Shown: piece after piece, positions 1 through 7,233 of the stretch | Numbering within the stretch: the stretch's first letter is position 1 | How the letters are laid out: every line of letters begins with the position of its first letter | NCBI GenBank assembly: GCA_002713705.1 | Contig: PAUJ01000031.1 | Location: 56,921 to 77,837, forward strand | Length of the DNA stretch: 20,917 nucleotides | From: Flavobacteriaceae bacterium | GTDB taxonomy: Bacteria; Bacteroidota; Bacteroidia; Flavobacteriales; Flavobacteriaceae | Direction: 5' to 3' | Program-made: the position numbers and the translations under genes | Notes under the pieces: model-generated | Databases searched by the model: none | What the model was told of the DNA's origin: nothing | What the model saw: the letters and a program-made list of their open reading frames with translations, nothing else

Positions 1-39
1 AATGAGGAATCAAAATTAGTTGAAGAATTGGTAGCTTAA
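1..39 (+). CDS. C-terminal end of an unidentified upstream gene (partial)
   Basis: Reading frame 1 is open from the window edge to a TAA at 37-39 and encodes the residues NEESKLVEELVA. A strong hairpin plus T-run starts 35 bases later (75-105), as expected for the true 3' end of a transcribed gene. The fragment is acidic and probably helical, and too short to assign to a family. Confidence 0.6.
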   Translation, partial: NEESKLVEELVA

Positions 40-74
40 TATAGTTTCAACTTGATAAACCTAATAAATCATTG

Positions 75-105
75 CCATTCTATTAATTTAGAGTGGATTT
101 TTTTT
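75..105 (+). terminator. Rho-independent terminator of the upstream gene
   Basis: CCATTCTA (75-82) pairs with TAGAGTGG (89-96) around the loop TTAATT, giving 8 pairs with one T-G wobble. Positions 97-105 then read ATTTTTTTT. It ends transcription of the gene whose last codons are at 1-39. Confidence 0.75.
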
Positions 106-110
106 ATTTA

Positions 111-225
111 GAACATTGGATGTCGTGTTTTAAGCTATTGTTTCAAATTACATTTACAGTATAATTAATAATCTAAAAACTAACATAAAGATTTAGTTTT
201 TAGCAAGCAACTGACAATTATCATA
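111..225. repeat. 115-bp direct repeat, copy 1
   Basis: This segment aligns without gaps to 645-759, offset 534, with about 11 differences by hand count. It begins with the short unit GAACATT-GG-ATGTCGTG and contains TTACATTTACAGTATAATTAATAA-like DNA. It also has a hairpin, CTAAAAACT (173-181) with AGTTTTTAG (195-203), whose stem is kept in the second copy while the loop differs. It does not look protein-coding and lacks insertion-sequence ends. Confidence 0.85.
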
Positions 226-270
226 ATATAGAACCTGCTAACCTTATATATTAGCACCCTAAAAAATTAA

Positions 271-295
271 GGACATTGTATGTCATATTCTAAAC
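271..295. repeat. Short intergenic repeat unit with GACAT-N3-ATGTC dyad
   Basis: It reads GGACATTGTATGTC followed by ATATTCTAAAC. GACAT (272-276) and ATGTC (280-284) form a 5-bp dyad around 3 bases. The upstream stretch 219-270 resembles 598-644, which precedes another copy of the same unit, so the similarity extends beyond the short unit. Confidence 0.7.
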
Positions 296-327
296 TCCTT
301 TAACAATTTACATTTGTATTCCATTAA

Positions 328-350
328 GGACATTGAATGTCGTGTTCTAC
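328..350. repeat. Short intergenic repeat unit with GACAT-N3-ATGTC dyad
   Basis: It reads GGACATTGAATGTCGTGTTC and lies 57 bases after the start of the 271-295 unit and 48 bases before the small ORF at 398. The downstream tail CAGTATAATTAA (373-384) is shared with the other copies. The dyad and its position upstream of a start codon would also suit an operator. Confidence 0.7.
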
Positions 351-397
351 TCAAACGATGCGTATTAATTTAGCAGTATAATTAAAAACTTAAAACA

Positions 398-520
398 ATG
401 AAAAAAGTATTATTAGTATTAGGAATGGTAGTATCAGTAATTTTAGTCTTGAGGGAAAGCAGAAGTAAAAGCAAGATTAAAGATAAAGATACAAGTGAAG
501 TTACCAAGGAATATATTTAA
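398..520 (+). CDS. Possible 40-residue membrane peptide
   Basis: An ATG at 398 opens 40 codons to TAA at 518-520. The peptide starts MKKVLLVLGMVVSVILVL, one hydrophobic segment that would cross the inner membrane or act as an uncleaved signal. A strongly charged tail follows, rich in Lys, Arg, Ser and Asp and ending TKEYI. It has no lipobox cysteine and no recognised family. It lies between repeat copies and could be a real single-pass micro-protein or the remnant of a signal-peptide gene. Its AAACAATG start context matches that of other genes here. A weak G+C-poor hairpin with eight T's follows near 543-577. Confidence 0.4.
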   Translation: MKKVLLVLGMVVSVILVLRESRSKSKIKDKDTSEVTKEYI

Positions 521-644
521 AACAATTGTTAGTTTTGGTTTGAAGCCTCTTGCATTAATTTGTAAGGGTTTTTTTTGTTTGTGCCTTTTATGATAACTAT
601 CATAATTTAGAACAGATACCCCTTATATATTCGCATCCCATTAA

Positions 645-759
645 GGACATTAGATGTCGTGTTCTAAACTATTGTTTCAAATTACATTTATAGTATAATT
701 AATAATCTAAAAACCAACATGAAGATGTAGTTTTTAGCAAGCAACTGATCGTTATCATA
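645..759. repeat. 115-bp direct repeat, copy 2
   Basis: This is the second copy of 111-225. It starts with GGACATTAGATGTCGTG and carries the same hairpin stem, CTAAAAAC (707-714) with GTTTTTAG (730-737). Identity fades just after TATCATA in both copies. The preceding bases 598-644 also resemble 219-270, so the repeats are modular rather than a single block duplication. Confidence 0.85.
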
Positions 760-806
760 TTTTAAACAAAAGAGGAACAGTAGTTTTACAAAAAAATTTA
801 AAAAAA

Positions 807-926
807 ATGGGACTAATTAAGTACGAAAAAGAAAGAGAAAAAGCACGTTTAGCTGAAAAAGCCAAAAGAATAAAAAAAGCACAATTTGAAGGAGAAAAAG
901 CTTACAGTACACGACAAAACAAATAA
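807..926 (+). CDS. Possible 39-residue basic helical peptide
   Basis: An ATG at 807 opens 39 codons to TAA at 924-926. The product is highly charged (many Lys, Glu, Arg and Ala, with a KARLAEKAKRIKKA core) and probably a single amphipathic or coiled-coil helix. It has no signal and no recognised domain. A purine-rich stretch, AGAGGAACAG (771-780), lies 27 bases upstream, further than a usual ribosome binding site. The same frame stays open after the stop to 1148, so it may be a real micro-protein or the front of a decayed gene. Confidence 0.4.
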   Translation: MGLIKYEKEREKARLAEKAKRIKKAQFEGEKAYSTRQNK

Positions 927-995
927 AAGGATATAAAAACACTCCAAAAAGTCTATTTATCCCAAAATCTTATCGGATACTATTACTTAAAAGAA

Positions 996-1148
996 ATGAA
1001 CAGCTTAGCATGGACAAGTATCTCTGTCAAGAAAACAGTTGAAAATGCCATCATATTTAAACAATATTCTGTTGGAGAATCTTCTACTTTAAACTTTAAA
1101 ATAATAACAACCGACACGTTAAAATCGATATTTTATGAAAATAATTAA
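996..1148 (+). CDS. Possible 50-residue ORF or gene remnant overlapping the sulfatase start
   Basis: ATG 996 to TAA 1146-1148, in the same frame as the ORF ending at 926. No stop interrupts the 23 codons between them. The translation (NSLAWTSISVKKTVENAI... ending TLKSIFYENN) has a protein-like mixture of residues but matches no family I know. It overlaps the first 14 bases of the sulfatase gene in another frame. It could be a small gene translationally coupled to the sulfatase, or the tail of a decayed gene whose start is at 807. Confidence 0.25.
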   Translation: MNSLAWTSISVKKTVENAIIFKQYSVGESSTLNFKIITTDTLKSIFYENN

Positions 1149-3471
1149 AAATTTATTTGCGTTATGCATCCTCTTTTTATTTATGAGTGGATGTAATGAA
1201 ACTCAAAAACAATCTGACAAAAAATCAAATTTCAAAACAGAATTTAAAGGTAAAATTGCAAAGACATATGAAGAATCTGTAGAAGCTTGGCCAGAAAAGA
1301 AAAGGCCCCCTAAAGGTGCTCCTAATTTGATTGTCTTTCTTTTAGATGATGTTGGATTTGCACAAGTTGGTAGTTTCGGTGGGCTTATCGAAACACCAAA
1401 TATTGACAAGTTAGCTGATGAAGGATTGCGTTATAATAATTTTCATACTACAGCTTTATGTTCTCCATCTAGAGCAACTTTAATGGCAGGTAGAAACCCT
1501 CATATGATTGGATTAGGAAGTCACGCGCTGACTGCTATGGGATTCCCTGGATATAATGCAATTGTTCCATCATCTGCTAAGTCTGTTGCTAATTATTTAG
1601 AAGAAGAGGGTTATGTTAATTATGCATTGGGAAAATGGGATCATACCCCATTATATGAAGTTTCTCAGGTAGGTCCATTTGACCGTTGGCCTAGTGACGA
1701 AGGATTTGCTCATTCCTATACTTTTATGGCAGCTGACGTACACCAATTTATACCAGTAATGTGGAATGACCATCATCCAGAACCTTATAGGAAAACCGAA
1801 CATCTAGATAAGGATTTAGCAGATCGAGCCATAGACTGGATTACAGGACACAAATCATTAGACAAAGAACTACCATTTATGATGCTCTGGGCTTCAGGAT
1901 CTATGCATTCACCACATCACGCTCCAGACGATTATATTGCCAAATACAAAGGAAAATTTGATATGGGCTGGGACAAAGCAAGAGAAATGATCTTAGCAAA
2001 CCAGTTGGAAATGGGCATAGCACCCGCAAATACGAAATTATCTGATAGAATCGATGAGCTACCCGCTTGGGATTCTTTAAATGCTCAAGAGAAAAAGTTG
2101 TATGCAAAACAAATGGAAGTATTTGCCGCTCAAATGAGCCATGTAGACTATCAAATTGGTCGGGTAATTGAAACACTAAAAAGAATTGGAGAATACGACA
2201 ATACGTTAATAATGGTTACTGCAGATAATGGAGCCAGCGGTGAAGGTGGCTTAGCAGGAACTTTTAATGAAACTTATGTGTTAAATGGAATGCAAACCCC
2301 TTTTGATGCCAATATGCGAAACTATGATAATTGGGGACAGGCGGATAGTTACCCTCATTACCATGCAGGTTGGGCAATGGCGGGAAATACTCCATTTCAA
2401 TATTTTAAACAATCTGAACACAGAGGAGGACAACAAGATGCACTTGTTATTTCTTGGCCAAATGGAATAAAGGCAAAAGGTGAAATTAGAAGTCAATACC
2501 ATCATATAAGTGACATTGCACCAACGATTATGGAGGCAGTAGGAATTGAAAGACCTGATGAATATCACGGAATAAAACAACAACCATTTACTGGAATTTC
2601 TATGAATTATTCTTTTGATAATGCATCTGCTCCAAATGCCAAAAAAAGGCAGTATTATGAAATGTTTGGTAACAGAGCTATCTGGGAAGATGGTTGGAAA
2701 GCAGTAACATTACACGCTAACAGAATGCCTTGGGATGTGAATTTAGTAGCTGATTTTGATGATGATATCTGGGAATTATACCATGTTGCTGAAGATTTTT
2801 CTGAAAGTACCGATTTAGCAAAACAATATCCTGAAAAACTAGAAGAACTGAAAAAAGTTTTCGAAGAAGAGGCATGGGCCAATCAAGTCTATCCAATGTA
2901 CGATGATATGTTAGCTAGATTGAATGCAGTAAATTATGTAATTTTTGGTGACAAAAAGGAATTTACCTATTATTCACCAGGTGCTGTTCGTATTGCCGAA
3001 AAAGCATCAATACCAGTAAAAGGAAGGTCTCATAAGTTTGAAACTACAATAGATTTAAAAGGAGATGAAGAAGGAGTTATTGTTTCTTGTGGTGGAATGA
3101 CAGGTGGATATTCCATGTATATTAAGGATCATAAACTTCATTTTGATTATAATTTCTTAGATGGAGTTCACTATCATTTAACTTCTCCAATACTACCAAA
3201 AGGGAAAACAGATTTGAAATTTAATTTTACCTTGGATAAATCAAAAATTGATGGTACTCTAAAACCATGGTCGGGTACGGGTGAATTATATGTAAACGGA
3301 GAAAAAGTGGATGAAGATTATTTTGAATTTATGCATATATCAACCTACTCGTTAGCCGAAACATTTGATGTAGGAATGGATTCTGGAACACAAGTTGACC
3401 CTAGCTATGCAGGCAGTCCATTTCCATTTACCGGTGTTATTGATAAAGTAGTAGCAACCTTAACAGATTAA
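1135..3471 (+). CDS. Lipoprotein sulfatase (arylsulfatase type, S1 family)
   Basis: This protein (778 residues) should hydrolyse a sulfate ester, probably on a marine polysaccharide or aryl substrate, at the outer membrane or in the periplasm. Residues 1-20 form a lipoprotein signal (FLFMSGC, lipid-bearing Cys20). The type I sulfatase core starts near residue 63 with LIVFLLDDVG (metal-binding Asp71 and Asp72). It carries CSPSR at 109-113, whose Cys109 is the residue converted to formylglycine, followed by the conserved TLMAGR. A later TADNG supplies further metal ligands. The last roughly 150 residues look like the beta-sandwich tail of long arylsulfatases. The sulfatase-maturing enzyme, SusC/SusD and glycoside hydrolases are absent nearby, so the substrate cannot be read from context. 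The start gives a full lipoprotein signal. Confidence 0.93.
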   Translation: MKIIKNLFALCILFLFMSGCNETQKQSDKKSNFKTEFKGKIAKTYEESVEAWPEKKRPPKGAPNLIVFLLDDVGFAQVGSFGGLIETPNIDKLADEGLRYNNFHTTALCSPSRATLMAGRNPHMIGLGSHALTAMGFPGYNAIVPSSAKSVANYLEEEGYVNYALGKWDHTPLYEVSQVGPFDRWPSDEGFAHSYTFMAADVHQFIPVMWNDHHPEPYRKTEHLDKDLADRAIDWITGHKSLDKELPFMMLWASGSMHSPHHAPDDYIAKYKGKFDMGWDKAREMILANQLEMGIAPANTKLSDRIDELPAWDSLNAQEKKLYAKQMEVFAAQMSHVDYQIGRVIETLKRIGEYDNTLIMVTADNGASGEGGLAGTFNETYVLNGMQTPFDANMRNYDNWGQADSYPHYHAGWAMAGNTPFQYFKQSEHRGGQQDALVISWPNGIKAKGEIRSQYHHISDIAPTIMEAVGIERPDEYHGIKQQPFTGISMNYSFDNASAPNAKKRQYYEMFGNRAIWEDGWKAVTLHANRMPWDVNLVADFDDDIWELYHVAEDFSESTDLAKQYPEKLEELKKVFEEEAWANQVYPMYDDMLARLNAVNYVIFGDKKEFTYYSPGAVRIAEKASIPVKGRSHKFETTIDLKGDEEGVIVSCGGMTGGYSMYIKDHKLHFDYNFLDGVHYHLTSPILPKGKTDLKFNFTLDKSKIDGTLKPWSGTGELYVNGEKVDEDYFEFMHISTYSLAETFDVGMDSGTQVDPSYAGSPFPFTGVIDKVVATLTD

Positions 3472-3553
3472 ATACTGTTTACAGCAACACCTATCGATAT
3501 CGAATGCTATTAGCCGAAAACGTGCATAAAACTAATGCTATAAAACCTTACCC

Positions 3554-3597
3554 AACATTAAAAAACAACTAATACTTTAATTTAATAATGTTTTTTT
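3554..3597 (+). terminator. Weak terminator-like hairpin after the sulfatase gene
   Basis: AACATTA (3554-3560) can pair with TAATGTT (3586-3592) around a 25-base loop, and T's continue to 3597. The stem is short and A+T only. The stronger palindrome at 3666-3697 may be the real stop. Confidence 0.3.
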
Positions 3598-3602
3598 ATT
3601 TA

Positions 3603-3664
3603 GGACATTAGCGTTCGTGTTCTAAACGATTGTATCCATTTACATTTACAGTACAATTAATAAT
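3603..3664. repeat. Further copy of the short intergenic repeat
   Basis: It begins GGACATTAGCGTTCGTG, then TTCTAAAC, and ends ACATTTACAGTACAATTAAT, matching the first 60 bases of the copies at 111 and 645. The second arm of the dyad is changed from ATGTC to CGTTC. Like copy 1, it follows directly after a T-run with TTATTTAG. The rest of the 407-base gap 3472-3878 holds only the two terminator-like hairpins and no gene I can see. Confidence 0.7.
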
Positions 3665-3665
3665 A

Positions 3666-3697
3666 AAAATTAGGTGTAATATATTACACCTAATTTT
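3666..3697. terminator. Perfect 32-bp palindrome, probable bidirectional terminator
   Basis: AAAATTAGGTGTAATA (3666-3681) is followed immediately by its exact reverse complement (3682-3697). As RNA it gives a stem of about 14 pairs whose 3' arm ends in TTTT. It lies between the sulfatase gene and the next gene on the same strand, so terminating the sulfatase transcript is the simplest role. A protein-binding dyad is also possible. Confidence 0.6.
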
Positions 3698-3878
3698 ATT
3701 ATTTAAAAATCACTATGTTTAAAAATAATGATGATGGTCATCAAATATTCTATGCTATTTTTTTTAATTATTAACTACTTTTACCAATTAATTCATTAAT
3801 TGATTAAAGTGCCTCATAAGCATTCAATTATAATACCACATTAACATCATACAACTTCCACAAATAGAACCCAATCGT

Positions 3879-5060
3879 TTGGCTGTTAAACTAACAACGA
3901 TTGGCGAGCGCAGTGTTAGAAGTGAACATCCTTGGATATTTGCCGATAGCATCGAAAAAATTAACAAGGAGGGAGCTTCAGGAGATGTAGCGATTATATT
4001 TAGTCGCACTAAAAACAAAGTAATTGGAGTGGGTTTATACGATCCTGATTCTCCAATACGTATAAAAATGCTTTATCACAATGGGGCTGTAAAATTAGAA
4101 ACCGAATTTTTCGCTAAGCAAATAAATAAAGCTTTTGAGTTGCGAATTCCGTTATTGGCGACTAATACCACTAGTTACCGACTTCTATTTGGAGAAAATG
4201 ACGGCTTTCCGGGACTAATTGCAGACGTTTATAACCAAGTTTTGGTTGTTAAATTATATACGGCCATCTGGTTTCCCTATTTAGAAATTATTTTAAAGCA
4301 ATTAATAGAAGTTAGCCAAGTAAAAACGGTAGTTCTGCGATTGAGTAGGTCGCTTCAGCAAATGAATAATACCTATGGACTTTTTGAAGGACAAGTAATT
4401 TTTGGAACCTTAAACAATGAAGTCATTCCCTTTATTGAACATGGAGTTAACTTTTCAGCAAATGTTATAAAAGGGCACAAAACAGGTTATTTTTTAGACC
4501 ATCGGGATAATCGAAAAAGGGTAGGAGTGCTTTCAAAAAATAAAACGGTCTTGGATGTATTTTCGTATGCTGGAGGCTTTTCGGTGCATGCACTGGCCAA
4601 TCAAGCAAAAGCGGTAACAAGTGTAGATATTAGTAAACAGGCCTTAGCTTTAGCCATTGAAAATGGAAAATTAAACTCTTTTAAAGGCACTCATAACACC
4701 TTAGCGGGTGATGCTTTTGAAATTCTGCGAGAATTAATTTCTAAAAAACAAACTTTTGATCTTGTCGTAATAGATCCTCCTTCTTTTGCAAAAAGTAAAG
4801 GTGAAATAGCGATTGCAAAAAAGAAATATAGACAATTGGCAGAATTGGGAGTTCAACTCACTGCAATGGAAGGGATGTTAGTCCTAGCCTCTTGTTCCTC
4901 AAGAATTGTAGCCGATAGTTTTTTTCAAATAAATAAAGAAGTGTTAGATCATCAATTGCGTCCTTATGTACTTCAAAATAAAACCCAACACGATGTGGAT
5001 CATCCAATAAGTTTTAAAGAAGGTGCCTATTTAAAAACAGGTTTTTACCGTTTTTTATAA
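3879..5060 (+). CDS. rlmI: RlmI-like class I rRNA large-subunit methyltransferase
   Basis: This is a cytoplasmic SAM-dependent methyltransferase of the RlmI/YccW family, which methylates a cytosine C5 of 23S rRNA. Residues 1-70 form the PUA RNA-binding domain (HPWIF at 17-21). KGHKTGYFLDHRDNR (199-213) and motif I VLDVFSYAGGFS (224-235) start the Rossmann domain. VDIS (249-252), VVIDPPSF (296-303) and LVLASCS (335-341) complete the SAM and catalytic motifs. SFKEGAYLKTGF is the usual C-terminus. The start is uncertain: 3879 is a TTG, and no in-frame ATG exists after the TAA at 3831-3833. From memory, family members have several residues before the RLAVK equivalent, and the open frame upstream supplies IQLPQIEPNR. 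Translation may therefore start at ATA 3849 or ATT 3840. Confidence 0.88.
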   Translation: MAVKLTTIGERSVRSEHPWIFADSIEKINKEGASGDVAIIFSRTKNKVIGVGLYDPDSPIRIKMLYHNGAVKLETEFFAKQINKAFELRIPLLATNTTSYRLLFGENDGFPGLIADVYNQVLVVKLYTAIWFPYLEIILKQLIEVSQVKTVVLRLSRSLQQMNNTYGLFEGQVIFGTLNNEVIPFIEHGVNFSANVIKGHKTGYFLDHRDNRKRVGVLSKNKTVLDVFSYAGGFSVHALANQAKAVTSVDISKQALALAIENGKLNSFKGTHNTLAGDAFEILRELISKKQTFDLVVIDPPSFAKSKGEIAIAKKKYRQLAELGVQLTAMEGMLVLASCSSRIVADSFFQINKEVLDHQLRPYVLQNKTQHDVDHPISFKEGAYLKTGFYRFL

Positions 5061-5063
5061 AAC

Positions 5064-5089
5064 ATTAATCAGCTCAATTAATTTTTTTA
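5064..5089 (+). terminator. Weak terminator between convergent genes
   Basis: ATTAAT (5064-5069) pairs with ATTAAT (5077-5082, self-complementary sequence) and is followed by a run of seven T's. It lies at the 3' end of the methyltransferase gene and overlaps the last codons of the opposing transporter gene. Confidence 0.3.
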
Positions 5090-6276
5090 TTTATTCTAGA
5101 TAAATAGATGATAATAAAAATGGAACAACTAGAACACACAAAAAATCCAATAAATAAAGGAAGTACGGTATCTGAAATATACCTGCCAATAAAAACACTA
5201 ATGGATACTGCCATTAGGGTAGAAATTAAGCCTGTTATTGCAGAAGCTATTCCAGCAATATGTCCAACGGGTTGCATAGCCATCGCTCTTAAGTTACCGA
5301 ATAAGAAACCAATGGTAAAAAACTGAGCTGCAAAAAACAATAATAACACTTCAATCGATGGATTTTTTGTTTGAGAAAAAAGCAGGACATAGGTCAAAGA
5401 AACCAACATATAACCAAGCATCGAAAAATCAATGATTTTCTTCATTCCTAATTTCATTACAAGTATTCCGTTTAAAAATATAGCCAAGCCCATTGAAATG
5501 GCAAGACCTGCAAAGATGTATGGAAATTCTTCTTTTAAAAAATACTGATCTTGAAATACTTGTTGCGAACTACTTAAATACACCATAAATGAGCCCATTA
5601 CAAATCCAGAGATTATGGTATATCCAATAGTATTTGGGTATTTAATTAATTCCTTAAAACCGTCTATAAATAGATTTTTAGTGAATTTGATGCGTTTCTC
5701 CACTAAGAGTGTTTCGTCTTGTCGTTTCCAAAACCACAAGGCAATAATGCAACAAAAACCAATTTGAGTGTAAAAAATTGCTTGCCAGTTAAAATGGTCC
5801 AATACATATTTACCCATAGCTGGGGCTATAATAGGCACCAATAAAAAAATGACTGCAACAAAGGACATTACTTTTGCCATTCGGTCACCACTGTAACTAT
5901 CTCGTATAATAGCAATGCTAATGGTTCGGGGTGCAGATAGACCAATGCCTTGTAGTATTCTTCCAAAAATCATTAGCTCCAAACTTTCAGCAAGTACACA
6001 AACAATGCTAGCGATAAAGAATACTCCAAAACCTACAAATACCATCGGTTTTCGACCTAAACTATCTGATATTGGACCAAATAGTAATGGACCAAAACCC
6101 AAACCTATAAAAATCATGGTAATCAGTAATTGATTTTCGGTAGCATTATTAGTGTGAATTGAAATTCCAATAATATCCAATGCTGGTAACAAGGCATCAA
6201 TAGCAAATGCTACCACTGACATTAATGAAGCCATCATCGCTACAAACTCAATTTGTGAGCTATTTTGTTTTTGCAT
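5074..6276 (-). CDS. Bcr/CflA-type MFS drug exporter
   Basis: This is a 400-residue inner-membrane proton-coupled exporter with about 12 hydrophobic segments, the usual size for the drug:H+ antiporter-1 Bcr/CflA group. The first helix has the family-type AIDALLPAL (residues 25-33). Loop 2-3 carries MFS motif A, GPISDSLGRKPM (67-78). GRILQGIG (105-112) and RDSYSGDRMA (125-134) also match Bcr/CflA proteins. The substrate cannot be told from sequence. It is transcribed in the same direction as the esterase gene upstream but is separated by 182 bases, so it may have its own promoter. A TAGTTTTG box sits only 4 bases before the ATG. Confidence 0.85.
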   Translation of the reverse strand: MQKQNSSQIEFVAMMASLMSVVAFAIDALLPALDIIGISIHTNNATENQLLITMIFIGLGFGPLLFGPISDSLGRKPMVFVGFGVFFIASIVCVLAESLELMIFGRILQGIGLSAPRTISIAIIRDSYSGDRMAKVMSFVAVIFLLVPIIAPAMGKYVLDHFNWQAIFYTQIGFCCIIALWFWKRQDETLLVEKRIKFTKNLFIDGFKELIKYPNTIGYTIISGFVMGSFMVYLSSSQQVFQDQYFLKEEFPYIFAGLAISMGLAIFLNGILVMKLGMKKIIDFSMLGYMLVSLTYVLLFSQTKNPSIEVLLLFFAAQFFTIGFLFGNLRAMAMQPVGHIAGIASAITGLISTLMAVSISVFIGRYISDTVLPLFIGFFVCSSCSIFIIIYLSRINKKIN

Positions 6277-6280
6277 TTTG

Positions 6281-6288
6281 CAAAACTA
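6281..6288 (-). promoter_or_regulatory. Possible -7 box very close to the exporter start
   Basis: On the minus strand this reads TAGTTTTG, fitting TAnnTTTG. It ends four bases before the exporter ATG, so if it is used the mRNA would be almost or fully leaderless. No clear TTG -33 element was found, so this may be chance. Confidence 0.25.
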
Positions 6289-6458
6289 AGGTATTTAATT
6301 GTGTTATCTTAATATTAGTGGCTATCGAACCTAAAGTATATATATTTAAACCGATGACCTATAACTAGCCTTAGAAAACACTTTTTTATGTTTAATGTAA
6401 TTGTAATTAAAGATTATTTCTTTATAATTATTTTATAGCCTTGTATTATGATTTTTTT

Positions 6459-7208
6459 TTATAAAGGGTTGACCATATTTTCTAAAACGTTCCAAACGGT
6501 ATTAGCAATTATTTTATGGCCTTCAACGGTTGGATGTATACCATCACGTTGGTTTAATTCAGCGATACCTCCAACATTTTCTAAAATAAAAGGAATAAAC
6601 TTTAAATTATTTTCTCTCGCTACATCAGAAAAAACACTTCTGAATTCAGAAGTATAAACCTTACCCATATTAGGGGGCAACTCCATTCCAGCTAGTATAA
6701 TTGTTGTGGTTGGATTTTTATCTTGTACCTCATCAATAATTACCTGAAGATTAGCGCGAGTTTCAGTTAATGGAATTCCGCGTAATCCATCATTTGCGCC
6801 CAGTTCTAAAAGGAAAATATCAATGTCTTTGTTGAGCACCCATTTAATCCTGTTTTTACCTCCTGCCGTTGTTTCACCGCTTAAGCCAGAATTGATGACC
6901 ACATAATCTAATTCCAGCGAGTCCAGTTTATTTTGAAGTAAACTTGGAAAGGCATCATCACTGTCCTCCAAACCATAGCCTGCTGTTATACTATCTCCAA
7001 AGCAAAGTATGGTTTTTTTTGAACTTGTTTCTGCAACTTCATTTTCTATAGGGGTCACCGTGACCGATTCATTATTAATTTTAATAGGATTTGAATTGCC
7101 ACAAGACATCAAAACTAAAGCGACCATAAAATAACAAAACTTTAAGAATTTAGATACTATTTGAGTGGGTAGATTTAAAAACGTTTGTATATTTTTATCC
7201 TTGTTCAT
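6459..7208 (-). CDS. tesA: TesA-like SGNH esterase/thioesterase, lipoprotein form
   Basis: This is a periplasmic or membrane-anchored GDSL/SGNH hydrolase related to E. coli TesA (thioesterase I / protease I / lysophospholipase L1). Block I is FGDSITAGYG, with nucleophile Ser73. Block II contains SGLSGET (oxyanion Gly111), block III is GAND (Asn139), and block V is DGIHP (Asp222 and His225). Residues 17-36 form a hydrophobic segment ending LVLMSC, so Cys36 is a likely lipid anchor, unlike the soluble periplasmic E. coli enzyme. The protein is longer than TesA because of this signal and a linker to residue 65. Its start codon is 25 bases from that of the divergent ABC gene. This head-to-head order with ybbA-ybbP is the one known from E. 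coli. Confidence 0.9.
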   Translation of the reverse strand: MNKDKNIQTFLNLPTQIVSKFLKFCYFMVALVLMSCGNSNPIKINNESVTVTPIENEVAETSSKKTILCFGDSITAGYGLEDSDDAFPSLLQNKLDSLELDYVVINSGLSGETTAGGKNRIKWVLNKDIDIFLLELGANDGLRGIPLTETRANLQVIIDEVQDKNPTTTIILAGMELPPNMGKVYTSEFRSVFSDVARENNLKFIPFILENVGGIAELNQRDGIHPTVEGHKIIANTVWNVLENMVNPL

Positions 7209-7233
7209 ATTCGTAAAATAAATTTAAATTTAT

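Noticed and set aside
111..759. Repeats as integron attC sites or gene cassettes
   Set aside because: The micro-ORFs between repeats suggest cassettes, but I see no paired attC core sites, the repeat dyad is too short and no integrase is present.
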